A DNA stretch of 64,000 nucleotides from Scatophagus argus (Eukaryota > Chordata > Actinopteri > Scatophagidae), in NCBI RefSeq assembly GCF_020382885.2, contig NC_058510.1, positions 10,970,862 to 11,034,861 on the forward strand, in the 5' to 3' direction. Position 1 is the stretch's first letter, and every line of letters begins with the position of its first letter. Both the position numbers and the translations under genes were made by a program. The notes below the pieces were generated by a model. The model did no database searches and was not told the DNA's origin. It saw only the letters and a program-made list of their open reading frames with translations. This document shows positions 55,141 through 64,000 of this stretch, piece after piece.

Positions 55141-58100
55141 TCTTGGTTGATTACATCCAATGTGTCTATTTTGCATGTGATTTAGTACACTACCTGTCTG
55201 GTTTACTATTTCTATTTACCATTTGCATTTATTATGTAAATATCTGTTCCAGCTGATAAGGTGCAAAGAGAAACTAGATTATTTTATCCTCTTTATAATG
55301 AATAAACCTCTTAATGAATGACGCCTCATCATACTGAGCACTACAGAGCTAAATGCATCTAGATGAGCGATTTTCTCCCTCCATGTATAATGTCACCCTT
55401 AACACTGTAATTATGCTTCGTTTGGTTATGCGTGTGGAATGACTGGACCCTCCACCCTTAAGCCTCCCCCTAAGACAGCAGTCCAAACTCAAACCTCGGC
55501 CGAGGGAATTCCAAGATCAGTTTACACTGCTGCTATATGTGCTCTTTATGAAGCATACGTTGGCTGTGTGGCAGTGTCACCGTTTCTTAAAGCACTCTTT
55601 GATACGGCTGGAAAGCCTTAGTGACTTAGTTTACATTCAGGGTGGACAGGTTAGCTTGCATGTCCTGTAGTAGCATTTTAGTAGTCTGGCGTCTTGAATC
55701 AGGTGTTTGTTTCGCCGTCTGATTGATGAACCCTGTGTGGAGTTTCCACACATGGGCGGTTGATGGTGTTGGGTGGGTTCTGGATGGAATAGCGGTGGGT
55801 GAATCCTGCTTTACTTGGGTTTTTTTTTTTCTTTTTTTTTCTTTCAGCTTTTAGAATCACTTCCAACACATAAACCCAGTGTCTGAGGTGTTAAATCGGA
55901 CCATTCATTCAAGACTGCCCTCACATGTTGGTCCCTGGTCTCTCACACAACACCTGCTCCTGCAGTTCAGACCACTGCTATACCAGGCCTGCTGTTAATT
56001 TATTTGCTACAGCAGTTTATTAAAAGTGGCTGCTGCTATGCCTACACTGGAAATAGCATTAAGCTTGCAATGTGGATGAAACTAGAGTTACTTTATAGAT
56101 TTTCTCTTAATAAAAGATAAACAGGAGAACATTCATCGTACATGATATTCAGGAATCCCCAAGAGATAGCAGAGCATCTGTTTGAATGAATCTGTTCTTT
56201 CTGACTGAAGTGGAACTTGGGTTCCTTCGACATATTAAAGTCTGTGTATTGGTGTTGGGGAGTATTGCTGCATATGTGGGGTAAAAAAAAAGTTGTATGA
56301 AGTGTTTTGTTTAAAACCTGCATTGCATGGAAGCAGTGTCAGATGATGCATGCTGGCCCACTGATATTGACCTCTTACACAGGGCTTATCTGACATGGCT
56401 GTGTCAGTGTGACAGCAGTATAACTGTGTCTTAATTAGCGCTTTCTCATGATCTGAGGCTCTTTCTCTTCTCTCTGCTCTTTATCCATTTGTTATCTCCC
56501 CAAGGGAAACTGTCTGAGTGATGTAGAGAGAGAGAGAGATCGGCAGAGAGAGGGTTTTTTCTTTTTTGAGGTGTTGTAGGTGGGGTGGGGTAGGGCTGTC
56601 ATCAGAAACGTATTTGCTCCTATTTTTTTGCTGTGTGAGAGCAGCTGCTGAGGAGTGAATAAGCAGACTAGTGAATGCTTGATTGGCAGAGGCATTTGTC
56701 TAGAAGTGTCAAGGGACCTCTGGAGACAATTATCCACATCAAGCGGTGCTCCTTCACAGGGGAGCTCGCAAATACGCCAAGCTCATTCGGACACCCCCCT
56801 CCTGGGCTCACCCGGCTTTTGTCTTCCCTATCGGTTTTCGGGTGAGTGTCCAACACACAGTCTGTCCTCGCTGCAGCCACAGCATCACCATGAAGGAAAT
56901 CCCCTGTATTTTTTTTTTTTCCTCCTGGAAGACTTGGTCCTGTTGTGTGTTTCTTTTCTGCTCTGCACAGATGGTCTCCATAACAAACTGTGAATTTTGA
57001 AAGTGTTTTTGCCAGTGAAAGAGGAAATAATACAGTGACTCGTAAATATGTCGTGGGCATGACTCATAGAATGTTAAACTCGTAGCTTTCAGTGTGTCAT
57101 GACTTATGTTTTAGTTTGATACTTAAAATGAATAGAAAGCTGGTGCCAGCTCCCTCTTCACAACAAAGGCACGCATGAGAAAAGGCCTTCATAGAAGAGG
57201 ATTTGAATATGAGGACTTTAAATGGTACCTCTGACAGATTTGACAGTACTGCTGCGTGTTAAAAATGGGATAACTGAATGCCAGTAACAGCTATTGTACT
57301 CCTTACACTCTCTGTGTGATTGGCCTCCGGTGCAGTACTGAGAACATGAAACAGTGAGCTCAAAATAAAGGTTAAGCTGCACAAAGTGTTTGCTGCAGAT
57401 TCAGGAGATGACTCTCTGTTGTTTCCCCAGAACAAATGACCTCTTTGACATTGTCACATTGTTGTCCGTAGTCAATTCATACATGGTTATTATAAAAAAT
57501 ATCAAGTATAGGCACTTAAATGTTACATCATGACTCACTATGCGAAACCTTATGACAAAAGCCTCATTTTTGTATTGCTGTTACAATTTTATTTTCTCCA
57601 TGAATCATCCAAAAGGAAAAGTTTGGAAACTTCATCCTCATTTAGTGATCCTTTGGTTCCTTCTCTTCCCTAAGGAACAAACACTGGCTTTGTTTGTGTA
57701 CATCTAAAATACCCTCTCCTGCTTTTAATGTATAGGCAGACGAGAATGCAGTAACTTTATATTATAGGTCCGCATTTTTAGTACCTGATTCCATTATTGA
57801 TGCTGTTATCCGAACCTGAAACAAAATCAGTCTGGTCCAGTATTTGGCTGATTGACGCAGGGAAGTCTGCTGCCTCCCCAGGGTTGTCAATTGTGGGGTT
57901 CATGCCTCTCGGTACCCCCTGAGGGTTGTATGAAGAAGGGCTTTATGGGTGTGCGGTGGTGTTGGTGCATAGTGGGAGCAGACTGTTCCCGGCCCTCATT
58001 AGCCAGGCCTTTGTTACAGTAAGCCACACCTCGCGGAGCCCAGATGCAGCATGTCCAGATTAGATCTTACACCCGCCAGGAGCCCTGAAAAGCCACTTCG

Positions 58101-58527
58101 AATCGAGCCTAATCCTCCTGCAAGACTTTCTCTTTTCTTCTGCCACACACAGACAGACGGACATGGACATACACACACACACACAGACAGCCGCAGATAT
58201 ATAAAGTTGGTCACACACAAGCACTAAGTGAAGACTTCAGCATTACTTATTGTAGTTTTTAGAGCCCTGCCGGTGGCTTGTGTCTTTAATCCCCGTGCAG
58301 AGATCCTGTCAGCTGCTTACAGACCACAGGCCTTTTTTTCTCCTTTGTTACACAAATCAGAGCTGCAGATAATCATCTCATAAATCCTAGACTCCAAGAT
58401 TTGAGTGGATTAAAATGAAACGGTATCCTGAAAACCTGTTTTTTTTATTGTGTTGTGTTCTCCTGAAATGTAAACATCTGAAAAGAGTTTCACAGCTCGT
58501 GGAACACAGTGTTGGCTCTTAGTGTTT

Positions 58528-58530
<3 letters not shown>

Positions 58531-58567
<37 letters not shown>
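58531..58567. repeat. Homopolymer T run (37)
   Basis: Thirty-seven consecutive T. On the minus strand this could be a poly(A) tail, but no AATAAA precedes it and no coding or repeat sequence that I recognise lies next to it. Confidence 0.9.
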
Positions 58568-58568
<1 letters not shown>

Positions 58569-61500
58569 TGGTGACAGAACAACAGCTCCTCCAACCAGTC
58601 AATGTTATTTAGCCCTTTGTAAATGCAAAAATTGGATTTGTGTTTCAGCACCACCACTAATGTCATTTCTGCTGAGAGACTCGTGAGGGATCTTAAAAAC
58701 CTCACGACAGCCTTTAAAAAAACTCGATTTCTCCATTCTTGTCTTCTTGTCTTCATCGCACCACAGCCACAGCCTGGATGGTTATCTTTGGCCCTGCATG
58801 GGATGTTGTGTGAAGCCACAAGGCCATTTACAGAATTATCAGTAGGGGGACTCCTGAGGCCCAGCTGTTTTAGGCCCAACTGAAAGTGGTAAGAGTGCAG
58901 AGATAGTGACATAGACCTTTAAGTATTACCGTACATCCATCACAGCCCTCCTCCCCAGGATGGACAGCAATTTACACCTCCGTGTGATCTAATAAATTTC
59001 ATCAAAGCATTTTCTTAGCTGGTGTTAAAAGGCTGTGTTTATAGTGTCTTTCCCATTAACTTGTTAACACAGTAAAGTTCACTTTAGGCTCTAGGAAGTT
59101 TTTGTGAGGCATTTTTTCCATACTGACAATTTGGTAATGAATCAGTGAGCCCCCCCTCTCACCCAAACACATCATTTAGCTGTTACACTAATCAGTGATC
59201 TGATAAACACTTCTGGATGTTGATGTACGTGTGGAAATCGTTAGACAGGGAGAAGAGTTGCTTTTATTTCTGTGTAACTTCAGCTGTCGTGATCACAGGG
59301 GCTGACTGTGGATTTGTTCTAACAACTGAGTACAATGGCACCGACTCTGTAAGTAACTATTTCCACACACCGCTTACTGACGCCATTACATTTGGTAGGA
59401 CTAAAGACTACCTATTTGTCTTACAAAGATGGATGGGTTTGCACTTTTTCAGCATCAAACAACTAGGAAGCCTTGAGATGATGAAGTGTAAATTGGGTCC
59501 TGGTTGTGGATGTATTAATGGACACATTAAGGGTATATCCTCTTATAAAGTCTGTATTGCTCTTGGTTATTGTTTTCAACAATTTTATGATCTTTCCTAT
59601 CTTTTCCAGTAATGATTCTTGTCATGACACGTGTCTACAAACAAAGTTGTTGTATTGTTTCGAGTAATTCATTAAGATGCCAGAATGTGAGTCCTCTGCT
59701 TACTTTACACTGCAACTACAATACCTGAGATGACCTGAATTATTCTTATAACTGTGCCATTTCAGTGCAGACATTAAAAGAGGATCCAGTTTCCGCACTT
59801 GTAAAACAAATGGCTAAATCCAGAACGCGCACACATAAATCCTTCATTCCTCAGTCCTTATAGTGTGCAACAAATCTGTCAGAATGATATGGATGGAAAT
59901 CACCTCTTCAGCACTATTTGTCAGACAGACAGACAAATCTATACATAAACACTTACACAGAGACACCATACAAACCATGAAATCACTCGAGCGCCCACAG
60001 GGAACACCCTGGTCCAGTGGCTGACATTGTTGTGGTCTGGTTTGTTGCCACAACAACAGCATAATATTTCTGGGTGGCATGTCTAGTTTTTGCGTCTGCA
60101 TGGCACCAAATCCAGTTCCTAGCCAACAGAAATTCCATTCAGGGATCTTTTTTTTTTTTCTAATCATGTGTTTTAGATTTAGAGGAATTTAGAGACTATA
60201 TGTGATGTGGTCTGAAACCCTATAATAGTCTGAAATGTATTAGTAGAGGTAAGAAGTATTGTTTGACTGAAAATTGTACCTCTAATGGTAATATAGGATT
60301 GTAATGCTTTCTAAAAATGGAAACAAAACCTGGCCTAGTTTCATAAATTCACTTATACATATGCAGTTGACTGTATGGTTCTCATATATAATCATTTTTG
60401 TGAGATTTAATCCTTGTTTTGGCTTCCACAAGTCAAGTGTCTCAACTGGCTATGTTTGGCGACTTCTATTTCTGCCATCTTTTCCATACAGAATACCACA
60501 TGCTATATTGAGCTGAGTGAATGTGGTAACAAGATGCTCATAACAAAACGCTGAGAGGGAACATTCCACCACTGGGTTCCTGATGTTGTTTTCATGATTG
60601 CCGCTGTCTCGGATGGCAAATATTCCTCAGAATCAAAATAGACTGGTCTTTACCTTTTCGCCCTTTAGCAGACGCTCTCATCCAGATTGAGTTTACAAAC
60701 CGCACCGGCTGTTGCCTTTAACTGTTGTTGGAAGCGAACCAGTAAACATATGATTATAGGACAATCTTTTGCAACCTAATAACTCACCCTGGAGTTTATA
60801 GACAGATCCATTGTCCTCAAGTAATGTTCGCCTTCGTCAACTTTCGGAAACAGACCATATCACAGCACAGTGCCCTAGCGTTGCTGTTGGAGCAGCGCAG
60901 AAGCTCTTGAGAGCCCTGGGAGGAAATTGTGATCAAATATTAAATAGATTTTTTTGGCCCTGCTCTCTGCCAGAGAGATTTACTAAGAGGTATCAGGGAT
61001 GGGCCCATCCTGCTCTCAACTACCTCACTACTCCTAAAATAAAGACATTTGCTAAACCTCTGGGGTTTTTCACCTCAAGGGATGGAGGAGATTCGGCACA
61101 AGGAGATTGTGGAGGGAGAAATTGACTTAAGGTTTTATTTGCTTCAGTGTATAGGGCTTGCAGACACATATGAATGGACATGTGAATATGGTTGGGCACA
61201 TGACTTGAAAAATGTCAGTGCTTCCCATTTTAAAGGGATTGTCCACATGGTTAGTACAAGCTCTTTGCTGCTTTACATATGATTGTGTAATATGTCCTCA
61301 AACCTGTACTCAGACTGTTTCTGTCAGTGCAATAACACACTACACAAGCGTAGACTGTATACTAAATACTATTTTTTGTAAAAATTGGTTAAAGCCTAAT
61401 CAGGGTGCAAATTAGCTTGACCCAGATGACCTGTTGCCTTCTTTGTCCTTATAAAACTGTTTATTTGTATTTTCCCTATTAAATTAACAAAAGCATAAAT

Positions 61501-62348
61501 ATACAAGAGTCACTGTGTGTCAGTGCAGGTCCTGGTAAATCTCTTTGACCACCAAGTCTGCCACTCAGGCATTAGTTCTTTGTATTTGCCAGATGAGCTG
61601 TAGGCATGCAGAGGTGCGTGGGCTGGCTGTACATTTTTGTGCCTTTATATATTTAACATAACACATATGCTCACTTATCTGCATTAGTCCCACTTGGCTT
61701 CCTCCACTGGCTGTGAAAACTATCCAAGTTCCGCATTTCTGCTGGCAGATCTGCGGCTTTGTGAGGCTCGTCTAAAAACTTTTTGAATGCTCCTCATGTT
61801 TGACTTTGACTTTGACTCGTATGTGGCTCTTGTCTTCTGCTTTCATTTGTTCTGATGATTTATTTATTGGCCTCGACACGTGAGTCTGTTTGCATGTGCA
61901 TGTTGTGGAGCTTAAACTTCTGGCAACAAGAGAGGTGAGTTCGAGAAAGAGAGGAGACAGGAAAGGAAGAGAACTCGCTTCAGGCCGCCTGGTGTGTGAA
62001 TGGGAATGTGTGTGTGTGCATACTTCAGAGAGAGTTTTTGTGTGGTGAGTGGGTGGGTGCGTCAGTCAGTCGGCCTGGGCTCTCTGCAGTGCACTCAGCC
62101 GCTGTGCTCTCCTCTCAGCTGAGTGGAAACATCATGTGTCTGTGGGACGCCACAGGAACAGCCCTGTTTCTCCAGGCTGAGACCAGAATAGACGGTTGAA
62201 GACCGGACAGAGGGAGGAAGAAGGTGCAACATGGATGTGGACCAGAAACTCTGAATAGGCTATCTTGAACCAAAAGATTGAGTAACTAGTGCATTTTTGA
62301 GGATCATTTTCTGCCATTTGGTCTTACCACCTCAGACCTGGCTATGCC

Positions 62349-62660
62349 ATGCTGGCCCAGAGGAACGGGCTGCCTCCAGGCTGTAAGCCGGGTCCTCTGA
62401 AGGATCACCCAGACCTTCGGGACGTGGATGTCAATGCTGAAGGGTGCTGCTCTATCTCTCCTTCTCCATCATCTGGAGGTTGTCCCTGGGCTCGGCTGGC
62501 TGGGGTGGACGGCTGCCTGTCGGAGCCGTACTGTCTTTGGTTCCAGCTGTTGGCCAGAGCCTACTGGGGAGAGGTGGAACTGGGACTCACCAGTCCTAAT
62601 CGCAGCGTGTCCTGGGCTCGCCTCAGGGAAGCTTCCAGGAAGAACTGTTTGCGATCTCGG
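62349..62660 (+). CDS. Candidate alternative first coding exon of arhgap21
   Basis: An open frame of 104 codons starts at ATG 62349 (MLAQRNGLPPGCKPGPLKDH) and meets a strong donor, TCGG|GTAAGG, at 62660/62661. The donor is in phase 0, the same as the exon at 31600-31677, so both could splice to one downstream exon. The N-terminus shares a loose pattern with ARHGAP21 (M-A-x-R-x-GL-x-x-G). The preceding 400 bases look like a 5' region rich in GA and CpG-containing words, without any strong acceptor that I could pick. A Trp/Ser/Pro-rich composition without domains means homology cannot be judged. It could also be a chance frame of a 5'UTR exon. Confidence 0.4.
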
Positions 62661-64000
62661 GTAAGGACATCGCCTTGTAAGTAAGATGGAGTGCATCCTT
62701 GTGAACTGGCATTTGGAGGAGGTCAGAGGGAAATTGTGTTACAGTTTCAAGGCATCAAACTCTGACTTACTGAAAAGTGTGGTATCAGTATCTGACAAAG
62801 GCATGCAGGTTTACATAGGAAGCATTTGAGAGGGGATGAGAGGTTAGAGGCGGATACACTTTGTTGTCCTGTCTGAGGAATTTTGTGTGCGTCATCCTGC
62901 TCTCCAGCTGTAGGGTAGTCCTGTTTCACTGACCGATATCTTCTGTAATTGGAGAATGTCAGCGTGTGTTTGGATTTCGGGTTGTGTTTATGGTCCGTCC
63001 CTTTGGAAGTTTCAGAGTGACACTGTCAGAGGAAGATATTGTTTATTTTCTAGCTGGACATGTAGTGGAGCTTTTTCTAACAAAATATCCTTAAAGGCAT
63101 CACTTTTTCACATAGTATGGACTGAAGCTTAATAGAATTAAGTCATTACGGTACAATGAATACGGGTGACTAATTTTAAGCCTGTGGTCTGAGATGGAGA
63201 GAGGTTTGGAAAGAAAAGGCGAGAGGGAGTGAAAGAGGTTGATCCATGAGGTAAGACGACTCAGTGGTGACTCATAGACTAAAAAAAAAGCAAAAAGGGG
63301 AGAAAAGAAATTCTGTGGAGAAAAGCTCAGTCCAAGTAATACCTTTCAAATTCCTCATCTCATATACATAAAGGAGTAGAGACAGTCATGCAAATGCACC
63401 TTCCCACAGGCTGCGGCACCATATGGCAGCACACACTTCAAACCCTCAGTGTCCACATAATGGAGACGGTTTTGATGAACAGATTGCATGCATAATTGAG
63501 AAGTGTTGTGTTTGAGTTTGTTTGGAGCAGATTTACAGTATTGTATCTTTTGAATATGTCTTTAACTGAGGCATTGTGGGAGTCAGTATAGCAGCTGTAG
63601 TTTCCCTGCTGCTGGTTCTGTTGCTGTACAATTTGGCACATTACCTGCAGTATATATGTGTGTGTGTGGAGAGAGATAGAGAGAATGTTTGAGTGTGTAC
63701 ACTTCAACCATGGGACATTTGAGCCAAAAGGCTTGCTATTGCATAATGCAACATTAAATTTTAAGCACAAAATCGAAACAAACAGCTGAGTAGAAGCATC
63801 AGCTCTCCTCACTCAGCTACGTTGTGGACTGAGGCTCACTTCCAGCTCTACATCACTTGGGTATTGGTGGTGATTTCACCAGCCACACCATTAAGCCCAC
63901 ACCCATCACACTCTCCGGAGGCCTCTACATCTGCTGCTCCCAGACAGGCGGAGGAGGAGAGGAGAGGTGTGGATAGAGAAGCCAGAGGGGCGATTGGGGA
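62661..64000. other. Right edge: intron or intergenic sequence
   Basis: No exon is supported. The stretch holds purine-rich tracts (about 63190-63310) and a short TG tract near 63655-63668. If 62349-62660 is an exon, this is the start of its intron. Confidence 0.45.

Larger units (their letters stand above)
31678..62348 (+). other. Long 5' intron of arhgap21 (inferred); no supported gene
   Basis: About 30 kb without a recognisable exon of a known protein. Reading frames here are short and scattered on both strands. Content seen: several microsatellites, an L2-type LINE 3' end at 37330-38036, dispersed repeats at 33.8 and 54.2-55.1 kb, a 20-base G run and a 37-base T run. Long stretches (38.1-42.9, 43.0-49.1, 49.3-53.9, 55.2-58.5 and 58.6-62.0 kb) show no repeat or gene that I can name. 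Conserved regulatory elements could be present but cannot be recognised from one genome. Confidence 0.5.

Noticed and set aside
58490..58567. Possible processed pseudogene or SINE tail on the minus strand at the 37-base T run
   Set aside because: There is no polyadenylation hexamer before the A run, no target duplication visible and no recognisable body.
58490..58912. 140-codon minus-strand frame ending in a long lysine run
   Set aside because: The lysines are the translated 37-base T run, and the rest resembles no family and has no splice context.
59217..59612. 131-codon plus-strand frame
   Set aside because: One of the longest frames in the intron, but no motif, weak composition and no splice or promoter support. 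Length alone is expected by chance in 30 kb.

Overview
This is a window of vertebrate nuclear DNA, most likely from a spiny-rayed (acanthomorph) teleost. Its genes are split into short exons with GT-AG introns, and it carries fish-type DNA transposons, MITE-like elements, an L2-type LINE 3' end and many dinucleotide repeats. No operons, bacterial signals, rRNA, tRNA or CRISPR were seen.

Layout: (1) 1-3955, minus strand: the 5' part of a patched-domain gene (ptchd3-like); four exons lie in the window and the gene runs off the left edge. (2) About 4-9.8 kb: intergenic, with repeats and a short Tc1/mariner-type element. (3) 9921-12364, minus: thnsl1, two coding exons, 725 aa. (4) 12365-13768: divergent promoter region shared by thnsl1 and enkur, with a near-perfect RFX X-box. 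(5) 13769-15765, plus: enkur, five exons, 256 aa. (6) 16860-24116, plus: prtfdc1, nine exons, 220 aa, with the same internal exon sizes as HPRT1. (7) 24.1-30.0 kb: intergenic, with nested transposon remnants. (8) 30.05-30.66 kb: a CpG-enriched promoter, followed at 31600-31677 by a short first coding exon starting MMAAR, which fits the ARHGAP21 N-terminus. (9) 31.7-64 kb: apparently a long arhgap21 5' intron with an L2-type LINE 3' end, simple repeats, and at 62349-62660 a possible alternative first coding exon whose donor has the same phase.

The order and orientation thnsl1(-) enkur(+) prtfdc1(+) arhgap21(+) match the human 10p12.1 neighbourhood in mirror image; PTCHD3 also lies in human 10p12.1. 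The genes are linked by ancient synteny and do not form one pathway: a PLP-fold enzyme relative, a ciliary adaptor, a purine phosphoribosyltransferase relative and a RhoGAP. I found no convincing undescribed system. The points most worth a second look are the altered PRPP loop of prtfdc1, the X-box before enkur, the alternative first exons proposed for arhgap21 and the nested transposon structures.
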